Below, piece by piece: positions 9,540 to 18,183 of a DNA stretch of 64,000 nt (the first letter of the stretch is position 1; every line of letters begins with the position of its first letter). The notes beneath the pieces were generated by a model that made no database searches, was not told the origin of the DNA, and was given only the letters and a program-made list of their open reading frames with translations. This stretch comes from Sporomusa silvacetica DSM 10669 (lineage in GTDB: Bacteria > Bacillota > Negativicutes > Sporomusales > Sporomusaceae), in NCBI RefSeq assembly GCF_002257705.1, contig NZ_LSLK01000074.1, forward strand, positions 186,001 to 250,000, in the 5' to 3' direction. Both the position numbers and the translations under genes were made by a program.

Positions 9540-9580
9540 AGAAAACAAAACAAAGCTTCGCGGCTAACCGCAAAGCTTTG
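9540..9580 (-). terminator. Intrinsic terminator after the DUF192 gene
   Basis: On the minus strand the sequence CAAAGCTTTGCGG-TTAG-CCGCGAAGCTTTG forms a near-perfect hairpin, followed by TTTTGTTTTC. It lies between the DUF192 gene and the start of the arginine-type decarboxylase gene. Confidence 0.9.
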
Positions 9581-9608
9581 GTAAGTGCAAGCCAAAACCT
9601 GCACCAAG

Positions 9609-9962
9609 TCAATGATCTTCAGCTTCTTGCAGTTCCAATCGATCGCCCTTTTGGGTATAGGTAGCCGCAATTGTTCCTGCAGGCAACTCAATGACATAGT
9701 TTGCCCCCCACTGATTCGCCAGGCGGCTAGGTTTTAAACCAACCACAACCTTAACTACCCTATCAGAATCATCCACAAATATCACATCAATAGGATATCG
9801 CATACCCATGGTATGGACACTGCTGCATGGTTTGATCATAAGACCCGCACCATTTGGCAAGCTAGCTGTAGCCAAAAGTCCGACCAACCGCGAAAAAAAG
9901 GTAGCAGCTACCTTGATGTTATCACCTAATACCTGCTGCTTAGTTACATTAATAATTCGCAT
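9609..9962 (-). CDS. DUF192 family protein
   Basis: The 117-residue protein carries the DUF192 core: a hydrophobic turn with FFSRLVGLL, the signature CSSVHTMGMRYPIDVIFVD (about residues 47-65), then VVGLKPSR and the VIELPAGT strand. The family is widespread and its function is unknown. Here it lacks an N-terminal signal peptide, so it is predicted cytosolic. It is monocistronic, with a strong terminator just downstream. The start ATG at 9962 is the only plausible one. Confidence 0.85.
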   Translation of the reverse strand: MRIINVTKQQVLGDNIKVAATFFSRLVGLLATASLPNGAGLMIKPCSSVHTMGMRYPIDVIFVDDSDRVVKVVVGLKPSRLANQWGANYVIELPAGTIAATYTQKGDRLELQEAEDH

Positions 9963-10093
9963 AGTTCCCCCGACTGTTCTTATCCGCTCTCTCCAAAATT
10001 GCTTTGTATATTCATTTAAAAATTCTTTGCTAAAATATAAAAATCCTGCATTTTTTCTATTATCTTACATGATATTGGGGTGAATACTTGCAA

Positions 10094-10480
10094 TTATTTC
10101 CGGAAGAAAAACTTACTTAATCTAATCTTACCCTTGCGCCAGGTGTAGATTGACAACAGGCAGCCAATTATTGTTGTTAGTAACTGATATTGCTTAATTG
10201 TTTCAAACGTTGCTAAGATATAGAGCATTATAACAATCGTGGCAAGAGCGACTATCCCATACATTTTTCTCAAAAGCTGAGTTCTATCAATTTTCTTCTT
10301 TTTGGGAAGTAGATTAGACCACAGTATGGGACTAGCCTCCTGACGCCTACTAGTTAACATTCCATCACTGATAACCGGCACTGGCATAGTATCATCCAAG
10401 CTACTTCTTAGCATTCGACCACAATGCCGGCAGTACTTCACATTACTAGCAAGTTGCTTTCCACAAAAATCACAGTACAT
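10094..10480 (-). CDS. Small zinc-ribbon membrane protein
   Basis: The 128-residue product starts MYCDFCGKQL and carries a double-CxxC zinc ribbon (CDFCG and CRHCG) in its first 25 residues. A linker of about 50 residues and two hydrophobic helices follow (VALATIVIMLYILATF and LLTTIIGCLLSIYTW), then a basic tail. ATG 10480 is preferred because GAGAGGAATAGTC precedes it; an upstream ATG at 10531 has no ribosome site. Zinc-ribbon membrane proteins of this layout are common and functionally undefined. It stands alone between DUF192 and the divergent ppnP. Confidence 0.7.
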   Translation of the reverse strand: MYCDFCGKQLASNVKYCRHCGRMLRSSLDDTMPVPVISDGMLTSRRQEASPILWSNLLPKKKKIDRTQLLRKMYGIVALATIVIMLYILATFETIKQYQLLTTIIGCLLSIYTWRKGKIRLSKFFFRK

Positions 10481-10560
10481 GACTATTCCTCTCACAAATT
10501 TCTTTTTTCTATAGTGTTCCCAAATATTCACTACATTTTCTCATCGGCATCGCTTTCTAT

Positions 10561-10589
10561 TTTACTAAACATGCTGAATACACTATAAT
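10561..10589 (+). promoter_or_regulatory. Probable ppnP promoter
   Basis: TTTACT at 10561-10566 and TATAAT at 10584-10589 are spaced by 17 bp and lie 38 bp upstream of the ppnP start codon. The -10 box is a consensus match; the -35 box is weaker. Confidence 0.55.
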
Positions 10590-10626
10590 AACAATTATAA
10601 ATTTTTTATCAGGAGGCTTCGCCATT

Positions 10627-10944
10627 ATGGAACAATTTGAAAAGGTATCTATTGTTAAAAAAGCCAATGTATATTTCGAAGGAAAAGTAACCAGCCGCAC
10701 AGTGATTTTTGCCGATGGTAGCAAAAAGACGCTAGGCATCATGCTCCCAGGTGAATATGAATTTGGTACAGCGGCAGCTGAGATTATGGAAATTTTAGCA
10801 GGTGAAATGATAGTATTGTTACCAGGACAGAGCGACTGGCTTACTTATAAAGCTGGAGATAGCTTCCAGGTCCCGGCTGAATCACGGTTCAAACTTAAAG
10901 TACTACTAGTAGCGGACTACTGCTGTTCCTATATCGAGAACTAG
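10627..10944 (+). CDS. ppnP: Pyrimidine/purine nucleoside phosphorylase PpnP (DUF1255)
   Basis: The 105-residue single-domain cupin matches the PpnP family (former YaiE/DUF1255): VYFEGKVTSRTV near the N-terminus, GIMLPGEYEFGT, the MEILAGEM strand and the C-terminal YKAGDSFQVPAESRFKLKV cupin box. PpnP phosphorolyses a broad range of nucleosides. The full length and all core strands are present. The ribosome site is CAGGAGG. It is encoded alone on the plus strand, convergent with the M20 amidohydrolase. Confidence 0.88.
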   Translation: MEQFEKVSIVKKANVYFEGKVTSRTVIFADGSKKTLGIMLPGEYEFGTAAAEIMEILAGEMIVLLPGQSDWLTYKAGDSFQVPAESRFKLKVLLVADYCCSYIEN

Positions 10945-10952
10945 CAAACACG

Positions 10953-12122
10953 TTAGTGAATCAGACTCTGGCAAAATTCCTTTTTGATCTCTGCTAGCAA
11001 GCCGGCCTTAGTAATTAAGTCATAACCAGTTAACGCCATGGCTTTAGCTGCGCGCAATAGCGCCTGATGCGCGGTAGGCGTAAAAGTAGCTGCCGCCATT
11101 TCTACAGTATGGCCTACTAATGTTTCATCGCCAATACCAATATAAGGGTGAATAGCCGGTACAACATAACTCACATTGCCCATATCAATAGAACCAAAGG
11201 TCTCTGGCGGCGGATTAATATTGGTTTCTCCTACTGCCAGCAGATTGGAGCCAAAAGCTTCTGACAATTTCTGATTGGTATTCATATCCTCATAGGAAAG
11301 CTCATAGTTGCTTATGGTTAATTGTGCACCAGTAGCCAGCGCTGCTGCCTGCGCACAATTTTTCACCTTCTTTACGACTTCATCCAGTGCCTTGCGGTTT
11401 CTCGCCCGCACACAAAATTGGGCAACAGCATGGTCTGGCACAACATTGGCTGCTACCCCGCCTTTGGTAATAATCCCGTGAATCCGTATATCGGATGTAA
11501 CATGCTGGCGCAGCGCATTAGTAGCATTAAAAGTCTGAATAACTGCATCTAAGGCGTTGATTCCTTTTTCCGGAGCAGATGCGGCATGGCTAGTCTGGCC
11601 TTTAAACTCAAACTGAAGAGAATCCATCGCCAGCGATATACCGCTGGCATGAGTTTTATTGTGAGGATGAACTATTATCGCCGCATCAATCTCAGCCAAA
11701 GTCCCTTCACGAGCCATGGCCACTTTAGCACCCATAGTTTCCTCTGCAGGTGTTCCCAAGACGGTTACACGGCCACCAATATCAGCAAGAACCTTACTTA
11801 AGCCAATACCAGCACCAGCCGCCATGACCCCAATCATATTATGACCGCAGCCATGGCCAATCTCCGGCAGGGCATCATATTCGGCAAGAAAAGCAATCGT
11901 CGGACCGGTTTTTCCCGAATCATAGACAGCCTTAAATGCTGTTTCATAACCACAAATATTCATTTCAACCGTAAAACCATGTTCTCGTAACAATCCGGTG
12001 AGTTTGGCGGCAGATTGAAATTCCCGCATGCCTAACTCAGGATTGTGACCGATTGAATCACTAAGGGTAAACAAGACATCTTGTAGGTGATCAAGTTCTT
12101 GCATGATTTGATTCTTCATCAT
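10953..12122 (-). CDS. M20 family amidohydrolase (peptidase M20D type)
   Basis: This 389-residue metal-dependent hydrolase shows the M20 layout: catalytic domain with PELGMREFQSA, the metal-binding boxes AEYDALPEIGHGCGHN (about residues 83-98) and GTPAEETMGAK, a central dimerisation domain (GQTSHAA, GINALDAV) and the C-terminal closing part. AbgB-like and aminoacylase-like proteins in this group remove acyl or aryl groups from amino acids or dipeptides. No signal peptide is visible, so it is cytosolic. The substrate is unknown. It is monocistronic, convergent with ppnP. Confidence 0.88.
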   Translation of the reverse strand: MMKNQIMQELDHLQDVLFTLSDSIGHNPELGMREFQSAAKLTGLLREHGFTVEMNICGYETAFKAVYDSGKTGPTIAFLAEYDALPEIGHGCGHNMIGVMAAGAGIGLSKVLADIGGRVTVLGTPAEETMGAKVAMAREGTLAEIDAAIIVHPHNKTHASGISLAMDSLQFEFKGQTSHAASAPEKGINALDAVIQTFNATNALRQHVTSDIRIHGIITKGGVAANVVPDHAVAQFCVRARNRKALDEVVKKVKNCAQAAALATGAQLTISNYELSYEDMNTNQKLSEAFGSNLLAVGETNINPPPETFGSIDMGNVSYVVPAIHPYIGIGDETLVGHTVEMAAATFTPTAHQALLRAAKAMALTGYDLITKAGLLAEIKKEFCQSLIH

Positions 12123-12343
12123 GTCAGCTCCTTATATCCTAGAACGGACCCCATTTCATTAGAATAGCCGGTGTAATTGCTAGTATGCACAAAACAAATG
12201 CTATAGCGCTCCACCCGAAAGATATTGCGCTGTCAGCACATAATAATCTTACAGCCTATCAATTAATAGTTCAATAAAATTTGGTATCGTCTTACTACTT
12301 CGCATTACGCGTGATACGAGATCACTGGTAATGGAGAAATTTT
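12123..12343. other. Intergenic stretch without a recognisable gene
   Basis: Together with the terminator and leader-side bases up to 12456, this forms about 330 bp between the M20 gene start and tadC. I see no open frame with a ribosome site here. It presumably holds the M20 gene promoter on the minus strand, but no clear -35/-10 pair stands out. Confidence 0.5.
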
Positions 12344-12380
12344 AAATCCTGCAAAGCTATACTACTTTGCAGGATTTTTA
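12344..12380 (-). terminator. Terminator at the end of the Tad pilus operon
   Basis: AAATCCTGCAAAG...CTTTGCAGGATTT forms a 13-bp perfect stem just past tadC. Runs of T flank it on both strands, so it may act bidirectionally. Confidence 0.75.
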
Positions 12381-12456
12381 TGGTAACTATAATTTGATTT
12401 CATTGCCAAAACTCAGTTTAGTTATTCATTTTAGATGATAGCAGTATCCATAAGGC

Positions 12457-13380
12457 TCACTTTAGCAAACTATTGAACATCTGAATAACAGCTGGCCCTA
12501 AGAGAACCACAAATAAAGAGGGAAAAATAAACAGCACCAGCGGCAACAGCATTTTGATAGGTGCCTTCATTGCTTTCTCCTCGGCCCGCTGGCGACGTTT
12601 TTGCCGCATCGATGCTGACTGTACTCTGAGTACATTACCAATGCTAACCCCTAACTGGTCGGCTTGCACTAACGAAGTGGTAAACAGCGAGAGATCGGGC
12701 ACTTCACAGCGTGTACCCATAGCAACCAGTGCCTCGCGTCTGGCTATACCCATACGGATTTCCTGCAATACCCGGTTGAACTCATCCACAAGTGCACCTT
12801 TCATTTTTTCCGCCAGTTTGGCCAGTGCCCCGTCAAACCCTAACCCCGCTTCCACACTAACTGTTAAGAGGTCTAACACATCTGGCAAATCTTTTTGAAT
12901 GCTTACTTTGCGGTTGGCTATTTTATGGTTTAAAAGCAGAAATGGCAGTAATTGACTGACTAAGAAAGCCATGAGCGCAAAGCCAATTACTTTGCTGCTA
13001 GCTATGCCGGCCAGTACTCCCAGTGTGCCGGCAATGACAGGCAGCGCCAAAGCCAAAAAGCCCATCACCAAGAGAAACTCATCACTGGTCAGTTTGGCAA
13101 AACCACCCGCCCTTATCAGTTTTTGCTCAATGTTGGCGCGCACTGCTTTGGGCGTAAGTTTAGTCAGGACTGTTGCCGTATCGCCGCTTAGCGGGGCCAG
13201 GATACGCTGCCTAAATGGTTTTGCCAGTTCGTCATCAATGTCAGTTCGTCCTGACGCCATGCTGTCTAGCGCCTTAAGTCGCATCTCAACCGGGCCAGTA
13301 ATCGGTATAAAGGTGTGAAGCACCAAGTATAGGAATACAAATGCCGTTATGAAGGTTAATGCTATGATTGCAATAAGCAT
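12457..13380 (-). CDS. tadC: Tad pilus inner-membrane protein TadC
   Basis: The 307-residue protein is a GspF/TadC-type platform protein of type IVc pili. It has an N-terminal membrane segment (residues 1-25), a soluble stretch, two central hydrophobic helices, the conserved cytoplasmic box LPDVLDLLTVSVEAGLGFDGAL (about 170-190), LVQADQLGVSIGNVLR, and two C-terminal membrane segments. TadC pairs with TadB in the inner-membrane assembly platform. AAGGAGGAACCACCT precedes the ATG. It is the last gene of the Tad operon, followed by a terminator. Confidence 0.93.
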   Translation of the reverse strand: MLIAIIALTFITAFVFLYLVLHTFIPITGPVEMRLKALDSMASGRTDIDDELAKPFRQRILAPLSGDTATVLTKLTPKAVRANIEQKLIRAGGFAKLTSDEFLLVMGFLALALPVIAGTLGVLAGIASSKVIGFALMAFLVSQLLPFLLLNHKIANRKVSIQKDLPDVLDLLTVSVEAGLGFDGALAKLAEKMKGALVDEFNRVLQEIRMGIARREALVAMGTRCEVPDLSLFTTSLVQADQLGVSIGNVLRVQSASMRQKRRQRAEEKAMKAPIKMLLPLVLFIFPSLFVVLLGPAVIQMFNSLLK

Positions 13381-13463
13381 AGGTGGTTCCTCCTTTATAC
13401 AATGCGTAACATCTTGCGCTACACCCTCAGCCTGCGCCTGTAAACTTCTTTAATGCCACTTCC

Positions 13464-14834
13464 TTACTTGGGCCAGAAGGTCTCATTCGGCAACTGGATG
13501 CCGTTCGCCGCTAGTTTTTCTAAGAATTTAGGCCGAATTCCTGTTGGCTTGAAATGACCGGTAATTTTCCCATTCTCATCCCGGCCTGTTTGTCCAAATA
13601 CAAAGATATCCTGCAGTGTAATGACATCCCCCTCCATGCCTTGTACTTCGGTCAAATGGGTAACCCGTCGGCTGCCGTCCTGCAGCCGCGACTGTTGAAG
13701 AACAAGGTCTACGGCTGACGCAATCTGTTCTCTGATGGCTCTGACCGGCAAATCCATACCGGCCATAAGTACCATGGTTTCCAGTCGGCTAAGCATATCA
13801 CGCGGCGAGTTAGCATGACCGGTAGTTAATGAGCCGTCATGACCAGTATTCATAGCCTGCAACATATCAAGCGCTTCTCCACTCCGGACTTCGCCAACAA
13901 CAATACGGTCAGGACGCATCCTAAGACTGTTGCGGACGAGATCGCGCATGGTAATGGCACCTTTTCCTTCGACATTGGCAGGCCGCGTTTCCAAGGTAAC
14001 GACATGTTCCTGCCGCAGCTGCAATTCGGCTGCGTCCTCAATTGTAACAATCCGTTCATCATGGGGAATAAAGGACGAGAGGATGTTCAATGTAGTTGTC
14101 TTACCTGAGCCAGTACCGCCTGACACCACAATGTTAAGTTTACCCTCAACACACGCCCGCATAAACTCAGCCATTTCCTGGTTCAGTGTACCGAATTTGA
14201 TGAGATCATCAATCATCAGCGGGCTTTTAGCAAACTTGCGGATAGTAAGACACGGCCCCTTTAATGCCAGTGGCGGAATGATGGCGTTAACCCGCGATCC
14301 ATCTGGCAGCCGGGCATCCACCATTGGTGAACTCTCATCAATACGCCGGCCGATTGGCGCCACAATTTTTTCGATAATATGCATAACATGGACGTCATCG
14401 CGAAACCGCACATCGCTAAGCACTAGTTTTCCTTTGCGCTCAACATAGACTTGGGTAGGACTATTGACCATGACTTCCGAGATTGTATCATCTTTTAGCA
14501 GCGGATCGATCGGCCCATAACCTAAAACCTCATCGACAATTACAGCAATGATCCGCGAGCGCTCGCTTCTGGGTACTGGTACTGTTTCCTCATCCATCGC
14601 AACAGTAGCAATACGGGCGACCACCTCTTCAAGCATTTTGCGATCAGCATTTTTATCAACAAGAACCTTACTTTCTTCTTGACTCATTTCCTCAACTATC
14701 TTTTTGTGAATCTTGCCTTTGAGGCTTTGATATGGATCGACTTTGGGTGGTGCTGCCATTTTAGGCTTTTCCACGCCTTTGGATGGCTGCTCCTGTTTTA
14801 TCTGAGCTTCTTCCAAGCGTTTTAACAGCGACAT
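13464..14834 (-). CDS. tadA: Tad pilus assembly ATPase TadA (CpaF)
   Basis: This 456-residue secretion ATPase of the TadA/VirB11 family has the Walker A motif SGGTGSGKTTTLN (about residue 245), an ASP box and Walker B region RMRPDRIVVGEVRSGEA, and HANSPRDMLSRLETM after them. It hydrolyses ATP to drive Flp pilin polymerisation at the cytoplasmic face. The ATG at 14834 was chosen because AAGGAGGAACAAT stands directly before it; a GTG/ATG further upstream adds only a non-conserved stretch. Its place downstream of tadG, not between tadZ and tadB, is a rearrangement from the common tad order. Confidence 0.95.
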   Translation of the reverse strand: MSLLKRLEEAQIKQEQPSKGVEKPKMAAPPKVDPYQSLKGKIHKKIVEEMSQEESKVLVDKNADRKMLEEVVARIATVAMDEETVPVPRSERSRIIAVIVDEVLGYGPIDPLLKDDTISEVMVNSPTQVYVERKGKLVLSDVRFRDDVHVMHIIEKIVAPIGRRIDESSPMVDARLPDGSRVNAIIPPLALKGPCLTIRKFAKSPLMIDDLIKFGTLNQEMAEFMRACVEGKLNIVVSGGTGSGKTTTLNILSSFIPHDERIVTIEDAAELQLRQEHVVTLETRPANVEGKGAITMRDLVRNSLRMRPDRIVVGEVRSGEALDMLQAMNTGHDGSLTTGHANSPRDMLSRLETMVLMAGMDLPVRAIREQIASAVDLVLQQSRLQDGSRRVTHLTEVQGMEGDVITLQDIFVFGQTGRDENGKITGHFKPTGIRPKFLEKLAANGIQLPNETFWPK

Positions 14835-14933
14835 ATTGTTCCTCCTTGCCTTGTGGCTGATAGCGTTATTCGACAACAGTATGAGCCATGAACCATAGTT
14901 GCCGCCTCAGCGAGTGCCGTGTTCACTGCGCCG

Positions 14934-15857
14934 CTAGTTGGCCACTACTGACTCATAAGGAACAAGTGCCGCACTATACACGCCGTAATCGGTCGCAGTA
15001 CCAGACGAATCGCCGGCGACTACAGTCTGCATGAACTTGCCGCTTACAAGGTTTTGATTTCCTGATCCAGCTACTCCCTCCAGGAAAAAGCCGGCAAAGC
15101 CAACAATCTTAACATCATGCCGGCCTGTATCATTGGTAATTGATTCAATCAATGGCACAATTACTATCCGTGGCGAGCCTGTCTCTACCGTATTAAAGGT
15201 GGCATAAGGATCAAGATCTATGCGGTAGTTAACGCCTTCACTGGTACCACCTGACATATTACCGGTTTCGGTTGATACCCATTGATCTACTGACAACTTG
15301 GCATCATAGCCTAATTTAATATTATCGGTATAAGTACGTGAACCGGTACTACCCAAAGCCAAAGCATCGTAGTTGCCGGCGGAGCCATCACCAGCACCGA
15401 CTTTCAGAGCATAAGTCGTGCCGTAAACAAACTCCTGCCAAACTACTCCGAATGGCACCACACCAATAACACCACTGGTTGGTCTCAAAACGGCTGCAGC
15501 TTTGGCCCGGACATCAACTGAGTTCAGACCAATTACTTTGGCAAATGTCATGTTAACTGTCCGTTTGACGGTAACAGCAACCGCCTTGTTTGTAGGAACA
15601 GTGACCTCGACCACATCGCTGGATTGACCGTTTTGGGCGGCGTATTCTCTGCCACTGGCCTCGGCCTGAGCAGTATCACTCGGCAGATCCTGGACCCCGG
15701 CTAAAGCCGCAGCATCAGCTATGTTAACAAGTTCAGCCCTATTCACATATAAAAATCCGACATCCACAACAAGGGCGGCAAAACCAAGCAGGACAGTGAT
15801 CGCCAAAACAGTCAATACTGTTATCGAGCCCTTTTGATTAGTAACAAATGTCCTCAT
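14934..15857 (-). CDS. tadG: TadG-like pilus assembly protein
   Basis: The 307-residue protein opens with a short basic head and one membrane segment (GSITVLTVLAITVLLGFAALVVDV, residues 11-34), then YVNRAELVNIADAAALAGVQ, which is the Tad/TadG N-terminal signature. The remaining 230 residues are extracytoplasmic, rich in Gly, Ser, Thr and Val, with no cysteine. TadE/F/G are pseudopilin-like components processed by the Tad peptidase. The start overlaps the tadE stop (ATGA), so the two are translationally coupled. It is shorter than the von Willebrand-domain TadG of proteobacteria and no such domain is visible. Confidence 0.85.
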   Translation of the reverse strand: MRTFVTNQKGSITVLTVLAITVLLGFAALVVDVGFLYVNRAELVNIADAAALAGVQDLPSDTAQAEASGREYAAQNGQSSDVVEVTVPTNKAVAVTVKRTVNMTFAKVIGLNSVDVRAKAAAVLRPTSGVIGVVPFGVVWQEFVYGTTYALKVGAGDGSAGNYDALALGSTGSRTYTDNIKLGYDAKLSVDQWVSTETGNMSGGTSEGVNYRIDLDPYATFNTVETGSPRIVIVPLIESITNDTGRHDVKIVGFAGFFLEGVAGSGNQNLVSGKFMQTVVAGDSSGTATDYGVYSAALVPYESVVAN

Positions 15858-16270
15858 GGCAGCTCCACCCGCATCACCGACTGCCCGGTAAGTACCGGGG
15901 CGTTCGGTGCAAAAGCACTGTCAATAATATCCTTGATCACAGGTGTCGTTACTTCAATCGGTTTACTGACTGTCACAGTGACTGATTTGCCCTGTTCGCG
16001 TTTGCCGCCTGGATAGGCAATGTTGACTTGCAGACTATTATTACTAATGCTGGCAACAGCCTCATCGACGGCAACTCGTGCGGCGGTATCATCACTTACC
16101 GCAGCAGTTCGCGCACCTTCCCTGGCAGCTGCCGTCAGTACCAGATACTGATTCATTACCATTCCAAACTCTAAGATGGCAAATAGAATTAGCACGATAA
16201 CCGGTAAAACGATGGCGGTCTCAACCATGGCCTGACCACGGTTTTGCTTAAGAGGACTGGCAGTATTCAT
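15854..16270 (-). CDS. tadE: TadE-like pseudopilin
   Basis: The 138-residue protein has the TadE signature RGQAMVETAIVLPVIVLILFAILEFG (residues 11-36): a short basic leader, a Glu five or so residues into the hydrophobic segment, and YLVLTAAAREGARTAAV after it. TadE pseudopilins assist assembly of the Flp pilus and are cleaved by a prepilin peptidase. It lies directly upstream of, and overlaps, tadG. A possible cleavage point is after the Gly preceding QAMVE. Confidence 0.9.
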   Translation of the reverse strand: MNTASPLKQNRGQAMVETAIVLPVIVLILFAILEFGMVMNQYLVLTAAAREGARTAAVSDDTAARVAVDEAVASISNNSLQVNIAYPGGKREQGKSVTVTVSKPIEVTTPVIKDIIDSAFAPNAPVLTGQSVMRVELP

Positions 16271-16557
16271 ATCATCACCCCTGACAAATGTTTATGGGGT
16301 TACTATCGTTAATTCAATTATATCATCACTATGCTGGTGATAATATCATGCCTGAGTCTTATCTCACTAAGGCACTTAGTCCTGGGTAACCAGGATCATC
16401 GTCCTGTATGTTGACACATGTCAATGGCACAGCCTTTCGGGACACATAAAGAATTAACCTCCGACCAAGGAAGTCAGGAGGTTAATGAACCGATAGGCAT
16501 ATACTGTATTTACTATAGTTATAAAATTCGGCTTGCTAGCTACTGGTTAAACAATGT

Positions 16558-16737
16558 TTATTTGTTGAGTTCGGTAGTAGCGTCAGTAAGCTTACCACCA
16601 ATCGCGGTGCCCAGATTAGTAAAGGCCAGTATACATCCTACAGCAACCAACGCCAGAATAAGTCCATACTCTACCATACCTTGACCTTTCTCGTTCAAGT
16701 AACGGGCCGCAAACATTTTCCAATACATTCTCAACAT
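16558..16737 (-). CDS. flp: Flp-type pilin (small gene)
   Basis: A 59-residue frame begins with ATG 16737, eight bases after GTAGGAGGTATGGAAG. It encodes a basic leader (MLRMYWKMFAARYLNEKG), then GQGMVEYGLILALVAVG, the Flp prepilin motif with Glu at mature position 5 and Tyr at 6 if cleavage occurs between Gly and Gln. A 20-residue hydrophobic helix and a short Thr/Asn-rich tail follow. It would be the structural subunit of the Tad pilus. The frame is short and a longer overlapping frame on the same strand could mislead automated annotation; position between the DegS-like kinase and tadE supports the call. Confidence 0.92.
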   Translation of the reverse strand: MLRMYWKMFAARYLNEKGQGMVEYGLILALVAVGCILAFTNLGTAIGGKLTDATTELNK

Positions 16738-16938
16738 CTTCCATACCTCCTACTTTTTTATTTATTTCATTAAAGTAATCTCGTCTGGTTATGATTTCAT
16801 TATACCAGCAAGAAGGTATGGTAACATCGTCCGTTAGTCTCAATTTTATTAGGTATCAAGGCTTATTCTGGCCAGTCTGCTGGTAGGTGCTGGGTCCCGC
16901 ACAATCAAGGCGAAAAGTCCTAGTACAGGCTGTCACTC

Positions 16939-18072
16939 CTATTCCTTAAGTGGTACTGTAACAAAAACCAGTGTGCCTTTACCTATCTCCGATTTTATCG
17001 TAAGTTCGCCACCTAATAGATTAATCCGCTCCCGCATCCCCATCAGACCAAAACTCTCATTGCCGCTGGCGCTGGCCGTGTCAAATCCCTGCCCGTCATC
17101 TTCAACTACTGCCGAAACCACACTTGGTCGAAAGTCAATACGTAACCAAATTGTGGTAGCTTTAGAATGTTTTTCGACATTGTTGAGGGCCTCCTGGATA
17201 ATGCGGAACAGGCCAATCTCAACATAGGTATCCAAACGCTTCTCCTCACCCAGTACCTTAACTTCGGAAAAAATACTGCAACGCTCTTTTATTGTTTCCA
17301 GTACCCGCCTAATGGTTGGCACTAATCCTAAATCATCAAGTGTCATGGGTCTAAGGTCAAAAATAATGGTCCGGGTCTCCCGCAAAGCCACACGAACTTG
17401 CTCGCGTAGATCCTTAAGCTCATTTTTGGCCCGGCCCAGATCCACATCTACCAGACGTTCGCATACTTCTGCCCGAAAAACGATATTGGCCATAGCCTGA
17501 GCTGGGCCATCATGGATTTCCCGGGCCACCCGCCGCCTTTCTTCCTCCTGGGCTCGGATAATTTTGGCCCCAAAAATCTGACTGGCCTGGAGCGTCTCAA
17601 TCTGAGTCACAACCGCCCCCATCTGATTGCTCAAATATCCCAAAACGGCACCAACCTGAGAAACCAAACTTTCGGCTTTTTCTACTGTATTTTTCAGTGC
17701 TTTAAGCCGCAGTTCTAAGTCGTCGCGCTGACGACGCAAATTTTGCTCCTGCAACTTGGCCATAGCCAGCTCAAGCTGAACATGGTTGGTATCCTCATAG
17801 GCTGCTTTGATATCCGCCTCCGCATATTTCCGGAAATTGCGGCTAACTTCCATCAACCGGAGACGAGAACGACGTTCTTTTTTCTCAAACTCGTCTACTT
17901 TAAAAATAGCATCTGCAGTTTCCGATTTTATGCGCTCAACATCCCGCCTGACCTTCTCCATTTCAACTTTTGCAGCTTCATATATATCAAATAGTTGTGT
18001 TTTACTTTTTTCTACGGTTGCAATCGTCGTTTTGACAATCTTGTCGAGAACTTTCACATCAAGGTTTTTCAT
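16939..18072 (-). CDS. DegS/NarL-type sensor histidine kinase
   Basis: This 377-residue cytosolic kinase begins with about 170 residues of heptad-rich coiled coil (sensor region of DegS type, no membrane segment). It continues with the HisKA_3 dimerisation box RRRVAREIHDGPAQAMANIV (His about 188), and ends in an HATPase domain with the N box HNVEK-like ALNNVEKHSKA, DDGQGFD and FGLMGMRERINLLGG. DegS phosphorylates the DegU-type response regulator in Bacillus. Here no DegU partner is adjacent; the gene lies between tadB and flp inside the pilus operon, suggesting it senses a signal relevant to pilus production. The target regulator is unknown. Confidence 0.9.
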   Translation of the reverse strand: MKNLDVKVLDKIVKTTIATVEKSKTQLFDIYEAAKVEMEKVRRDVERIKSETADAIFKVDEFEKKERRSRLRLMEVSRNFRKYAEADIKAAYEDTNHVQLELAMAKLQEQNLRRQRDDLELRLKALKNTVEKAESLVSQVGAVLGYLSNQMGAVVTQIETLQASQIFGAKIIRAQEEERRRVAREIHDGPAQAMANIVFRAEVCERLVDVDLGRAKNELKDLREQVRVALRETRTIIFDLRPMTLDDLGLVPTIRRVLETIKERCSIFSEVKVLGEEKRLDTYVEIGLFRIIQEALNNVEKHSKATTIWLRIDFRPSVVSAVVEDDGQGFDTASASGNESFGLMGMRERINLLGGELTIKSEIGKGTLVFVTVPLKE

Positions 18073-18183
18073 TCATTCACCACTCTTGCTTTTCAAATGC
18101 TATAAAGCAAAGTTCGCCATAGCAACGACATATCCTGCTAAAATTATACACCAACAGAGGGTGGAAATATCCCCCTCTGTTTA

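Noticed and set aside
16616..16843. A 75-codon minus-strand frame over the flp region
   Set aside because: It is Cys/Arg-rich nonsense in another frame; the 59-codon Flp frame has the pilin motif and ribosome site.
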